64,000 nucleotides of DNA from QALR01 sp045646925 (GTDB taxonomy: Bacteria > Bacillota > Clostridia > Oscillospirales > CAG-272): assembly GCA_045646925.1 (NCBI GenBank), contig JAZRLQ010000047.1, positions 11,036 to 75,035 on the forward strand. The letters are read 5' to 3'. Each line of letters opens with the position of its first letter. Position 1 is the first letter of the stretch. The translations under genes and the position numbers were made by a program. The notes under the pieces were generated by a model. The model was not told the origin of the DNA, ran no database searches, and was given only the letters and a program-made list of their open reading frames with translations. Positions 15,162 to 22,699 of this stretch are shown here, piece by piece.

Positions 15162-15815
15162 TTGATAAAAGCAGCTATTTTTGATTTTGACGGTACGTTG
15201 GCAAACACTTTGCCCGATTTGAAGATCACCCTCAATTTGACGAGAGAAACCTACGGACTTCCCCCTGTGACGGAGGATGATATTCTGGTTCACGTCAACA
15301 ATCATATGCCCGTATATATTCGCCGTATGATTCCCGAGCTTGCGGACGAAGCGCTTTGGGATGAAGCCCTGCAGAGATATTACGTGTTGTACGACGATCA
15401 CTATCTTTCGGAGACCGTGCCTTACGCAGGTATTCCCGAAATGCTCATGAAGCTGAAAGCGCAGGGTGTGAAGCTTGCGGTCATGTCCAACAAAAACCAT
15501 TCTCATATTCTGAAGATGGTGGACGCGCTGTTCCCGGATACCTTCGACTCCGTTTGGGGCACGATTCCCGAGGTTCCCGCGAAGCCCAATCCCGCAAGAG
15601 CGTATCTGATCGCAGAGGAGCTTGGCGTGGACGTTTCGGAGATCGCTTTCATCGGTGATTCTGACGTGGATATGATCACTGCCTGCAATGCGAAGACGAT
15701 TCCCGTCGGCGTTGCATGGGGATACCGTCCCGCAGACATTCTTCGTGAAAACGGCGCGATCTATACGCCCTCCGATTCGGACGAGCTATACGACGTTTTG
15801 TCGTCCTTGTCCTAA
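15162..15815 (+). CDS. HAD-superfamily phosphatase, phosphoglycolate phosphatase-like
   Basis: 217 residues. HAD motif I is FDFDGTL with Asp8 and Asp10, motif II is the Ser in VMSNK, motif III the Lys in AKPNP, and motif IV is FIGDSDVDM. The helical cap after motif I is of the Gph/PpaX type, so a small phosphoester such as 2-phosphoglycolate or pyrophosphate is the likely substrate; sequence alone does not decide. I chose TTG at 15162 because it places the HAD motif at the expected N-terminal distance and GGATCGG lies upstream; the TTG eight codons earlier lacks a binding site. It precedes the dehydrogenase gene by 75 bases. Confidence 0.85.
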   Translation: MIKAAIFDFDGTLANTLPDLKITLNLTRETYGLPPVTEDDILVHVNNHMPVYIRRMIPELADEALWDEALQRYYVLYDDHYLSETVPYAGIPEMLMKLKAQGVKLAVMSNKNHSHILKMVDALFPDTFDSVWGTIPEVPAKPNPARAYLIAEELGVDVSEIAFIGDSDVDMITACNAKTIPVGVAWGYRPADILRENGAIYTPSDSDELYDVLSSLS

Positions 15816-15861
15816 ATTCGTTTGTAAAAAAGCAAATAAAAATTTTATTATAAAGAAAGGA

Positions 15862-15879
15862 CTTTTCCGTTTGGAAAAG
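15862..15879 (+). promoter_or_regulatory. hairpin adjoining the ribosome binding site of the dehydrogenase gene
   Basis: CTTTTCC (15862-15868) pairs with GGAAAAG (15873-15879) across GTTT. The Shine-Dalgarno-like AAGGG (15877-15881) starts inside the 3' arm, and an AAAGGA lies just before the 5' arm. Whether this regulates or is incidental is unknown. Confidence 0.35.
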
Positions 15880-15890
15880 GGTACAAAACA

Positions 15891-16748
15891 ATGAAATTGC
15901 CATTTGAAATCGATCTGAAGGGTAAAGTTGCAGTCGTTACCGGCGGTGGCGGTGTTCTTTGCTCCGGTTTTGCAAAGACTCTCGCTGCTTGCGGCGCTAA
16001 GGTTGCCGTATGCGATCTTCGTCTGGAAGCTGCAGAAGCAGTTGCCGCAGAGATCCGCGCAGAAGGCGGTATCGCTATGGGCGTTGCAGCAAACGTTTTG
16101 GAACGCGCTTCCATGGAAGCTGCAAGAGATCTCATCACCGAAGCTTTCGGTACTTGCGACATTCTTCTCAACGGTGCTGGCGGTAACAATCCCCGCGGTC
16201 AGACGACCAAGGAATACCTCGAACCCGAAGATCTCGAAAACGTAGCAGAAGACGTTCGTACGTTCTTCGATCTCGATCCCGAAGGCGTTGGCTTCGTATT
16301 CAACCTCAACTTCCTCGGTACCTTGATTCCCACACAGGTATTTGCTCGCGATATGGCAAAGAAGACCGGAACGACCATCATCAACGTTTCCAGCATGAAC
16401 AGCTTCCGTCCTTTGACCAAGATTCCCGCATATTCCGGCGCGAAGGCTGCAGTTTCCAACTTCACACAGTGGCTCGCAGTTCACTTCTCCAAGGTTGGCG
16501 TTCGTGTAAACGCAATTGCTCCCGGCTTCTTCATCACCAAGCAGAACGAAGCTCTTCTTCTGAATGCGGACGGTTCCCACACTCCCCGTTCCGAAAAGAT
16601 TCTTGCTCACACTCCTATGGGTCGTTTTGGTACTCCCGATGACCTCACCGGTACGCTGCTCTGGCTCTGCGATAACAACGCATCCGGCTTCGTTAACGGC
16701 GTTGTTGTTCCCGTTGACGGCGGTTTCGCAGCATATTCCGGCGTTTGA
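15891..16748 (+). CDS. SDR-family oxidoreductase, UxuB/YjmF-like D-mannonate dehydrogenase
   Basis: 285 residues. A Rossmann fold with the glycine-rich NAD(P) loop VTGGGGVLCSGFA (17-29), NGAGG (94-98), catalytic Ser168 (NVSSMNS), Tyr181 and Lys185 (YSGAKAAV). The 30-residue insert after NGAGG is typical of the YjmF/UxuB mannonate oxidoreductase group, which reduces D-fructuronate to D-mannonate in hexuronate breakdown. No uxuA or uxaC lies nearby, so the substrate is inferred. Codon use is biased toward GCA, GTT and ATC with little rare-codon use, like secG and ytfJ here, suggesting high expression. AAGGG lies nine bases before the ATG. Confidence 0.8.
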   Translation: MKLPFEIDLKGKVAVVTGGGGVLCSGFAKTLAACGAKVAVCDLRLEAAEAVAAEIRAEGGIAMGVAANVLERASMEAARDLITEAFGTCDILLNGAGGNNPRGQTTKEYLEPEDLENVAEDVRTFFDLDPEGVGFVFNLNFLGTLIPTQVFARDMAKKTGTTIINVSSMNSFRPLTKIPAYSGAKAAVSNFTQWLAVHFSKVGVRVNAIAPGFFITKQNEALLLNADGSHTPRSEKILAHTPMGRFGTPDDLTGTLLWLCDNNASGFVNGVVVPVDGGFAAYSGV

Positions 16749-16802
16749 TCCGTAAAGATTGTGATTTTTGCAAAAAGAATCTGTAAATTTTATTAAAAAC
16801 TA

Positions 16803-16831
16803 TTGCATTTTTGGTTTTTCCATGCTATAGT
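16803..16831 (+). promoter_or_regulatory. sigma-A promoter of secG
   Basis: TTGCAT (16803-16808), 17 bases, TATAGT (16826-16831). A small dyad CTATC-AC-GATAG follows at about 16841-16852, near the expected start of transcription. Confidence 0.7.
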
Positions 16832-16877
16832 ATTATGTAGCTATCACGATAGTGTAGTATGATGTTAAAATTACGGA

Positions 16878-16924
16878 TTCGCACCGAAAGGTTGGCGGGG
16901 GTGCGAAAATTCACAATATCCGCC
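16878..16924 (+). promoter_or_regulatory. candidate H-type pseudoknot in the secG leader
   Basis: Stem 1: TTCGCACC (16878-16885) with GGTGCGAA (16900-16907), eight perfect pairs. Its loop contains GGCGG (16894-16898), which can pair with CCGCC (16920-16924) downstream, giving stem 2. The linking loop AATTCACAATAT (16908-16919) is A/T-rich, as in known H-type pseudoknots. Stem 2 ends six bases before the GGAG of the secG ribosome binding site (AAAAGGAG, 16927-16934), so folding could gate translation. The geometry is read directly; a regulatory role and any ligand are inference. Confidence 0.45.
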
Positions 16925-16942
16925 GGAAAAGGAGATTGAAAC

Positions 16943-17188
16943 ATGAGTCCTCTGCAGATTATTCTTGGTATTGTTTTGTTTTTGGCAGCGATTTTCCTTG
17001 TTGTAGTTGTTATGCTTCAGGATAAAGCAAAACGCGGTCTTTCCGGCGCGATTGCCGGTGGCTCCAGCAACAATTCTTATCTTGGTAAGAACGGCGCTTC
17101 CGATAAGGGCAAGAAGCTCTCTAAGGCAACCACGATCGTTGCTATCGTATTCGTTGTTATCGTTGTTGTTGCATATCTTTTCACCTAA
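16943..17188 (+). CDS. secG: SecG subunit of the Sec translocon
   Basis: 81 residues with two membrane segments (about 5-26 and 61-79) joined by a Gly/Ser-rich loop that includes the SecG signature region (VVVMLQDKAKRGLSGAIAGG). SecG assists SecYEG-driven protein export. The ATG follows AAAAGGAG at a good distance. Its usual partners rnr and smpB are not next to it. It has its own promoter and an unusually structured leader (16878-16924), with tandem hairpins after the stop. Confidence 0.92.
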   Translation: MSPLQIILGIVLFLAAIFLVVVVMLQDKAKRGLSGAIAGGSSNNSYLGKNGASDKGKKLSKATTIVAIVFVVIVVVAYLFT

Positions 17189-17202
17189 GCTCATAAAGAA
17201 AA

Positions 17203-17277
17203 ACGTCTCCGCCCGTTTGGGCGGAGACGTTGCAAAGATCCGCAGATCGCCGATGGCTTTCTGCGGATTTTGTGTTT
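17203..17277 (+). terminator. tandem hairpins after secG
   Basis: The first stem (17203-17214 with 17219-17230) has 12 perfect pairs but no T run. The second (ATCCGCAG 17238-17245 with CTGCGGAT 17261-17268) is followed by TTTGTGTTTT and is the more likely terminator. Confidence 0.65.
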
Positions 17278-17305
17278 TCGGAAAGAATGTTTTTTTCAAA
17301 ACGTA

Positions 17306-17334
17306 TTTACTTGTTCATATATTTATGATATAAT
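17306..17334 (+). promoter_or_regulatory. promoter of yqhQ
   Basis: TTTACT (17306-17311), 17 bases, TATAAT (17329-17334). Confidence 0.55.
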
Positions 17335-17394
17335 CATTGCAATAATGGTAGAAATGCCATTACGGTAAAAATACATTTCAGAAAGGAAGATGAC

Positions 17395-18408
17395 ATGAAG
17401 AAAAATTCGGAAGAAAAAAATTCCCGTTTGGGCAAGGTCGGCGGTCAGGCGATTCTGGAAGGCGTTATGATGCGCAGCGGCGAAGACGTCGCGATTTCCG
17501 TTCGTTCCATGGATGGCACGATCCGCTCGAAAAGAACGAAATTTGTATCTGTGAGAAAGAAGAATAAATTTTGTGCGTTGCCTTTGATCAGAGGCGTCGT
17601 ATCTTTTATTGAGTCGCTTATGCTTTCCGTTTCCACCATGAACGATGGCGTTGATATGTTGGGAATCGAGGAAGAAGAGACGAAATTTGAAAAATGGTTG
17701 AAGGAAAAATTCGGCGCGAGCCTGTTCGCCGTATTGACGCCGATCTGCTTTGTTATCGGTTTCCTGCTCGTTGGCGTGTTGTTTCTGTATTTGCCGACTT
17801 TGATCAGCGGCTGGATCGCGAAGCTGTTCGGCGGTGAGATCGGTATTTGGAGAAGCGTTCTGGAGGGCGTTTTCAAGGTTCTGATCTTTATCGGTTATAT
17901 ACTTTTGATTTCTCTCATGCCGGATATGCGAAGAACGTTCGAATATCACGGCGCGGAGCATAAATCCATTTTTTGTTATGAGAGCGGCGAGGAGCTGACG
18001 GTTGAAAACGTTCGCAAGCATAAGAGATTCCATCCCCGTTGCGGAACGAGTTTTATGTTTGTGATGATCCTCATTGGTATTATCATTGGATTTTTCATCC
18101 CTTTTCAGAATACGCTTTTGCGTGCGGTGTGCAAATTGATGCTGTTTCCTCTCACGGTTGGCATCGGATTTGAATTTTTGATGTATGCGGGCAAGCACGA
18201 CAATTTCCTCGTTCGCGCATTGTCTGCGCCCGGTATTCTTATGCAGGGTATCACGACGAAAGAGCCCTCCGACGATCAGATCGAGGTTGCCATCAAATCC
18301 TTGAAGCTTGCTATGCCGGAGGAATTTCCCGATGAGATCGCTCTTGCTCCCGATCCGGTTGCGGACAAAGAACCCGAAAAGACCGGGCAAGGTGAATCCG
18401 AGGCATGA
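17395..18408 (+). CDS. yqhQ: DUF1385 membrane protein YqhQ
   Basis: 337 residues. The family signatures are at the N-terminus (GGQAILEGVMMRSG, 16-29) and in the centre (EYHGAEHKSIFCYESGE, about 182-198, followed by HPRCGTSF). Several membrane segments lie at about 115-140, 160-185 and 215-265. The His/Cys motifs suggest metal binding, but the role is not settled in the family. Its stop overlaps the prmC start by four bases (ATGA), the usual pairing in Clostridia, so the two are translationally coupled. AGAAAGGAAG precedes the ATG. Confidence 0.88.
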   Translation: MKKNSEEKNSRLGKVGGQAILEGVMMRSGEDVAISVRSMDGTIRSKRTKFVSVRKKNKFCALPLIRGVVSFIESLMLSVSTMNDGVDMLGIEEEETKFEKWLKEKFGASLFAVLTPICFVIGFLLVGVLFLYLPTLISGWIAKLFGGEIGIWRSVLEGVFKVLIFIGYILLISLMPDMRRTFEYHGAEHKSIFCYESGEELTVENVRKHKRFHPRCGTSFMFVMILIGIIIGFFIPFQNTLLRAVCKLMLFPLTVGIGFEFLMYAGKHDNFLVRALSAPGILMQGITTKEPSDDQIEVAIKSLKLAMPEEFPDEIALAPDPVADKEPEKTGQGESEA

Positions 18409-19250
18409 GAATCGATCTTTTTTACAGAAAATTAAGGGGACTCCTTCTTGACGCCGCGGGAGAAGCCGCGGCTTACGAGGCAAGGGAGATCATCGGCTCG
18501 GTTTTGCAATTGAGGGAAGCGGAGATGTCCGCGATTCCTTTTTTGAGCAAGGAGATTTCCGACGAGGCTTGCGCAAAAGCGGAAGCGCTTGCTATCAGAA
18601 GAAATACCCGTGAGCCGTTGGAATACATTCTGGGCAAGGCGTGGTTTTTCGGGCTTTGCTTTGACGTGACCTCCGATTGCTTGATTCCTCAGGCAGATAC
18701 AGAGATCGTATGTGAAAAATTGATCTCGAAATTGAAAAACGGCGCTCGCTTTGCCGATATTTGTACGGGAAGCGGTTGTATCGCCTTGGCTGCGCTTGCA
18801 AATACGAAAAATACGACCGCAGTCGGATACGATATTTCGGAGTCGGCTTTGTCGGTTGCAAAACGGAATGCGGAAAAGTTCGGTTTGAAGGAACGCTTTC
18901 AAGCAAAGAAGGCGGACGTTTTTTCTCCCGATTTTCTTTCCGATACGGAGCCCTTTGACGTGATCGTTTCCAATCCGCCTTATATTGAGACGGCGGTGAT
19001 CGAAACGTTGTCGCCGGAGGTGCAGAGCGAGCCTCATATTGCGTTGGACGGTGGCGCGGACGGACTTGATTTTTACCGTCGGTTGCTTGACGTTTGTCCT
19101 TCGCATATCAAAAGGGGAGGAGCTTTGCTTTTGGAAATCGGGTATGATCAAAGGGAAGCGTTGGAAAAACTTTGTCTTTCGCATGGATTTTCCTTTGAAT
19201 TTTATCGCGATTTCGGTGGAAACAACCGTGTTTGCGCGGTATTTATATAA
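18405..19250 (+). CDS. prmC: peptide chain release factor N5-glutamine methyltransferase
   Basis: 281 residues. PrmC methylates the glutamine of the GGQ motif in RF1 and RF2 using S-adenosylmethionine. The N-terminal helical domain contains PLEYILGKAWFFG. The SAM-binding loop is DICTGSGCIA (118-127) and the catalytic NPPY is at 190-193, followed by the family's DGGADGL segment. The start overlaps the yqhQ stop. One of its substrates, RF2, is encoded at 44126-45229 in this window. Confidence 0.94.
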   Translation: MRIDLFYRKLRGLLLDAAGEAAAYEAREIIGSVLQLREAEMSAIPFLSKEISDEACAKAEALAIRRNTREPLEYILGKAWFFGLCFDVTSDCLIPQADTEIVCEKLISKLKNGARFADICTGSGCIALAALANTKNTTAVGYDISESALSVAKRNAEKFGLKERFQAKKADVFSPDFLSDTEPFDVIVSNPPYIETAVIETLSPEVQSEPHIALDGGADGLDFYRRLLDVCPSHIKRGGALLLEIGYDQREALEKLCLSHGFSFEFYRDFGGNNRVCAVFI

Positions 19251-19277
19251 TTATTATGAAAGGTCAGGTATCTTATT

Positions 19278-19649
19278 ATGAAAAAAATCAGCACAACGAA
19301 AGCACCGGCGGCAGTCGGTCCTTATTCTCAGGCAATTGATTGCGGTGAATTCCTCTTCACCTCCGGTCAGATCGGTCTCGATCCCGCAACGGGCGCATTT
19401 GCAGGCGACGACGTCGTTACGCAGGCAAAGCAGGTTTGCGAAAATCTCAAGGCTGTTCTTGCAGAAGCAGGTATGGGCTTTGAAAATGTTGTAAAAACGA
19501 CTTGCTTCCTTGCGGACATCGCAGATTTTGCAGCATTCAACGCCGTTTATGCGGAATATTTCATCAGCCTTCCCGCACGTTCTTGCGTTGCGGCAAAGGA
19601 TCTGCCCAAAGGCGCGCTTTGCGAAGTTGAAGTTATCGCAAAAAGATAA
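19278..19649 (+). CDS. ridA: RidA-family enamine/imine deaminase
   Basis: 123 residues, full family length. RidA hydrolyses reactive enamines and imines such as 2-aminoacrylate released by PLP enzymes. Signature residues are visible: AVGPYSQA (12-19), FTSGQIG (28-34), and the C-terminal PARSCVAAKDLPKGALCEVE with the carboxylate-binding Arg. It follows prmC by 27 bases with an AAAGGTCAGG element upstream and is probably the last gene of the yqhQ-prmC-ridA unit. Confidence 0.93.
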   Translation: MKKISTTKAPAAVGPYSQAIDCGEFLFTSGQIGLDPATGAFAGDDVVTQAKQVCENLKAVLAEAGMGFENVVKTTCFLADIADFAAFNAVYAEYFISLPARSCVAAKDLPKGALCEVEVIAKR

Positions 19650-19668
19650 TTTTACGTAATTAAGGAAT

Positions 19669-19700
19669 AAAAAAGAAGGACGCTCACGTCCTTCTTTTTT
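19669..19700. terminator. bidirectional terminator after ridA
   Basis: A 14-base-pair perfect stem AAAAAAGAAGGACG/CGTCCTTCTTTTTT around CTCA, with A and T runs on either side. It serves ridA and the convergent DUF4830 gene. Confidence 0.9.
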
Positions 19701-19704
19701 CTAT

Positions 19705-20187
19705 TTATGCTTCGGGCGCTTCGAATCCGTGTACGAAGCCGTTGACATCGGCGGAACAAACGTCGCCGCCGACGACCTTGTTTTTGTAAACGAGGAGACT
19801 CAGATAGACGGTTCCGTCGTAGTCAGGGTAATTTTCAACCTGATACGTATAGCGCGTTACGGTTTTTCCCTTGTATTTGGCGAGATTCAGACCTTGCTCC
19901 TTCTGCATTTCATTGTAACCGAGATAAACGTTGTCGAAGGTTTCGGGGACACAGACCTCGACGGTTTCCAAAGGTGTTTCGGCTACTTTCCAACCGAATT
20001 GCTCGATGAAAGCGATGCGGTCGCTGTTTTCATAGATCTTGACGTAGGAAATATCGGAAGAGACGGTGGTTCCTTCCTTGGCGTTGTAGGATGGAATGAG
20101 TGCGACGAGCGAGATGAGCACGACGAGAGAAAGCGCGATCGCGCAAACGAATTTGATGGTTGCCGAGCGAATGGAATAGACGAACAT
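19705..20187 (-). CDS. DUF4830 membrane-anchored small protein
   Basis: 160 residues. One N-terminal membrane segment (about 10-33) is followed by an extracytoplasmic domain with the DUF4830 pattern: RIAFIEQFGWKV, a VCVPETFDNVY segment, then YNEMQKEQG and RYTYQVENYP. Function of this domain is unknown; it is found in Clostridia. It lies 67 bases behind the DUF1836 gene on the same strand. GGAGGA precedes the ATG but falls within an imperfect hairpin (20190-20242) that may attenuate readthrough from upstream. Confidence 0.72.
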   Translation of the reverse strand: MFVYSIRSATIKFVCAIALSLVVLISLVALIPSYNAKEGTTVSSDISYVKIYENSDRIAFIEQFGWKVAETPLETVEVCVPETFDNVYLGYNEMQKEQGLNLAKYKGKTVTRYTYQVENYPDYDGTVYLSLLVYKNKVVGGDVCSADVNGFVHGFEAPEA

Positions 20188-20254
20188 AAGAAAAATCCTC
20201 CGAATCAGATGTTTTGTTAAACATTTTATTCGGGGGATTTTATTTTATGCTATG

Positions 20255-20926
20255 TCAAGAAATTGTTTCCTCGGAATTTTCTTTCGCTTCCGCTTTCTTT
20301 TCGGCTTTTTTCTCGGCTTTCTTTTCCGCCTTTTTTTCCGCTTTTTCCGCTTTCTTTTCTGCCTTTTCCTGCTTCTGCTCACTTTCTTCCGGTGACGGCT
20401 TGGTTGCGATCATGTTATATGCATACATGGCAACGATGCGGGACGCGTTGGCGCTCATGGCGTTTTCGATCGCGATCGCGCTCAGAATGTGCTGTGTGTC
20501 AAGCTCGGAAACGGATACGGCGAGCTTTGCCTTTTTGACGGCGGAGCTGAGTGCGTTTTCATACATTTCCGCAAATTGATCGAGCGCCGTTTCGATATTG
20601 CTCGACGAAATGCTTTGATTGAGGATGTCGGAGATAGAGGAGATCTCCAAAATAGATTTTGCAGAGCATATGATCATCAGAAGAGCCAAATGCGTGCGGT
20701 TATACTTTTTGTTTTGGGGAGGAGGGAGCGCGCCGTTTTTGACGTAATTGTTGATCATGGACGGTGTGATGGGAGCTTTGTTTTCGGGATACAGGGGACG
20801 CAGATATTTTTCGACCAAACCGATGACCTGATCCATATATAGTTCAAATTCGGGAAGCTCGTGCCAACGGGGAAAATGAAGGTTGGCGACCGCGTCGCAT
20901 GAAGTGAAAAATTCATTTTTTTCCAT
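20255..20926 (-). CDS. DUF1836 protein with Lys/Ala/Glu repeat tail
   Basis: 223 residues. The first 150 resemble DUF1836, a Firmicute family with a MerR-like winged helix. The PITPSMINNYVKNGALPPP segment (about 52-70) is the hallmark and suggests DNA binding. From about residue 180 the chain becomes a nearly pure AEKKAEKKAEKK repeat ending in an acidic tail, predicted helical and highly charged. The repeat is encoded by a short-period DNA repeat and could vary in length between strains. The gene has a promoter at 20981-21008. Its targets are unknown. Confidence 0.75.
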   Translation of the reverse strand: MEKNEFFTSCDAVANLHFPRWHELPEFELYMDQVIGLVEKYLRPLYPENKAPITPSMINNYVKNGALPPPQNKKYNRTHLALLMIICSAKSILEISSISDILNQSISSSNIETALDQFAEMYENALSSAVKKAKLAVSVSELDTQHILSAIAIENAMSANASRIVAMYAYNMIATKPSPEESEQKQEKAEKKAEKAEKKAEKKAEKKAEKKAEAKENSEETIS

Positions 20927-20980
20927 GTCAGATTCCTTTGCTTTATTATAAAATGGGGAGAAAATGCTTTCGTTTTTATT

Positions 20981-21008
20981 AGTATAGCATTTTTCTTGAA
21001 AAAATCAA
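20981..21008 (-). promoter_or_regulatory. promoter of the DUF1836 gene
   Basis: On the minus strand TTGATT (21003-21008), 16 bases, TATACT (20981-20986). Confidence 0.55.
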
Positions 21009-21049
21009 TATTTATTTCCGAAAATGGATAAAATATTTTCATGAAACTA

Positions 21050-21078
21050 TTGACAAAACAATTGAAAATGCTTATAAT
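21050..21078 (+). promoter_or_regulatory. consensus promoter of the PAP2-like gene
   Basis: TTGACA (21050-21055), 17 bases, TATAAT (21073-21078). It diverges from the DUF1836 promoter 41 bases away. Confidence 0.85.
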
Positions 21079-21169
21079 AGTTTTGAAAACCAGATGAAAT
21101 AAAATTGAATTCGAAAAAGAGATTTTGAAAATCAAATTTGATATTGTCGCTTATTAAGGAGAAATGAAA

Positions 21170-21742
21170 ATGGAGAAATTTTGTAAAATCGTTCGAATGA
21201 TTACGCTTGCGCCAGTATTGGCGGCGTTTTCGATCACTATGATCGGGATATGTTGTCCCGAAGTATTTCCGACGGTATGGCACTATGGTTATACGGTTCT
21301 TTATCTCGGAATTTTGCCCTTGCTTGCATATCCCTTGCAGGCAGTAACCCCTCATTTTAAGGATAAGGGCAGAGACGGACAAAGAACGCTTGCGATGTTG
21401 TTTGCGGTGGCAGGATATATTTTCTGTCTGATCACCAATTTATTTGCAGGCGCGACGAACGGAATGTGGATCATTTGTCTGGAATATCTGCTTTCGGGTA
21501 TTCTTATTCTTGTTTTCAATAAAGGATTGCATATCAAGCTCAGCGCGCACGGCTGCGGTTCTGCAGGACCGATCTTTTTGCTTTTGTATTTCGGCTTGTA
21601 TATTACCGCATCCTTGATGGCGGTCGTTACGGTGTTTGCTTACGTGGCGAGCGTGAAGGCGAAGCATCATACGGTCATGCAGCTGATCGGCGGAAGCGCG
21701 GTTTCCATTTCGCTTTTGTTTGTATTGTCAAGTATTTTATAA
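21170..21742 (+). CDS. six-helix membrane protein resembling a degenerate PAP2 phosphatase
   Basis: 190 residues with about six membrane segments. Two stretches look like worn PAP2 phosphatase motifs: LHIKLSAHGCGSAGP (where active enzymes have an SGH motif) and KAKHHTVMQLIGGSAV (where active enzymes have R-H-x-D). The usual catalytic Ser-Gly-His reads Ser-Ala-His here, and no Arg-His-Asp triad is visible, so activity is doubtful. Similar PAP2-like proteins occur in Clostridia; this is recalled, not searched. I chose the ATG at 21170 (AAGGAG eight bases upstream) over the ATG two codons earlier, which is too close to the binding site. Confidence 0.5.
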   Translation: MEKFCKIVRMITLAPVLAAFSITMIGICCPEVFPTVWHYGYTVLYLGILPLLAYPLQAVTPHFKDKGRDGQRTLAMLFAVAGYIFCLITNLFAGATNGMWIICLEYLLSGILILVFNKGLHIKLSAHGCGSAGPIFLLLYFGLYITASLMAVVTVFAYVASVKAKHHTVMQLIGGSAVSISLLFVLSSIL

Positions 21743-21750
21743 AATGAAAA

Positions 21751-21812
21751 TGCCCCTCGTACGCATTTGTTCAAGTCATTTCAGAACAGATTCGCACGAA
21801 GGGCGTTTTTTA
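21751..21812. terminator. terminator between PAP2-like gene and HAD gene
   Basis: GCCCCTCGT (21752-21760) pairs with ACGAAGGGC (21796-21804) with one mismatch and a long loop. TTTTTT follows. Confidence 0.5.
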
Positions 21813-21817
21813 TGGAT

Positions 21818-22663
21818 TTATTCCGCGGCGGAAGGTTGGCTGTCGAGACGTTTTTCGATCTCATCGATCATGTCAGCGAGCGCGCCGTTTTTGCAATGGC
21901 ATACCTGCAATTGACAGATCTGCTTGATTTCGGGTACGGCGTTTTCGGGACAGACGGCAACGTCTGCGCCGATCAACATTTCCACATCGTTGTGGAAATC
22001 TCCGATGCACCAAAGCTCTGCGCCGGGGTAGATCGTTTTCAGATAGGGGAATTGCGTTTTTTTGGAAATACCGATAGGAAGGATTTCCAGAATCGTTTTC
22101 CCGGACAAGGTGATGGAGAAATACTCACCGTAATTTTTTCGAAGCTCCTCTTGCAAATAAAGAAGCTTTTCCGTATCGGTCGAGGTGAAAACTGCTTTGA
22201 AAATATTTTCGTCGATAAACGCGTCGACGGGGATGATCGTAACCAAATGACCAAGTCCCGTTTCTTTCAGAAATTTGATGGCGACGTCGTCTTCAGCGGG
22301 GCAGAGAAAGCCGTTTGTCGCGGTTGCGCGCATACCGATATCCGAAAAACGTTCTTTTACGAATTTGAACGCTTCGATCAGAGGACGCGTATCGAGATAA
22401 TACGGATTCAGTATACTGTCGGAAATATGATCGTAAAGATAACTGCCGTTGCAAAGAATGCAGGGCATATTGACGTATTCCTTCAACCTCTGAGCGACCA
22501 CGAAAACGTCCTTGTGGCTGCGTCCGGTGGAAAGCGCGAAGTGACCGCCGTTATCGCAAAAATAGCGGAGCTTTTCAAAATTGCGGGGATTGATATACGA
22601 ATAATCCCAAAGGACAGTACCGTCGATATCGGAAGCGATCAGAATGTTTTTGAATTTTTTCAT
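21818..22663 (-). CDS. Cof-type HAD hydrolase
   Basis: 281 residues. HAD motif I is ASDIDGTV (Asp11, Asp13), followed by LSTGRS. The large C2-type cap sits in the middle, and motifs III/IV are near the C-terminus (SKKTQFPYL then CIGDFHNDVEML). This is the Cof/YbiV group of sugar-phosphate or flavin-related phosphatases; the substrate is unknown. It lies 36 bases downstream of rluD on the same strand and is probably the last gene of the sepF-divIVA-lspA-rluD transcript. GGATTTG lies before the ATG. Confidence 0.88.
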   Translation of the reverse strand: MKKFKNILIASDIDGTVLWDYSYINPRNFEKLRYFCDNGGHFALSTGRSHKDVFVVAQRLKEYVNMPCILCNGSYLYDHISDSILNPYYLDTRPLIEAFKFVKERFSDIGMRATATNGFLCPAEDDVAIKFLKETGLGHLVTIIPVDAFIDENIFKAVFTSTDTEKLLYLQEELRKNYGEYFSITLSGKTILEILPIGISKKTQFPYLKTIYPGAELWCIGDFHNDVEMLIGADVAVCPENAVPEIKQICQLQVCHCKNGALADMIDEIEKRLDSQPSAAE

Positions 22664-22699
22664 AGCAAATCCTTTTTTTTGAAATCAAGGGTGAATGAA

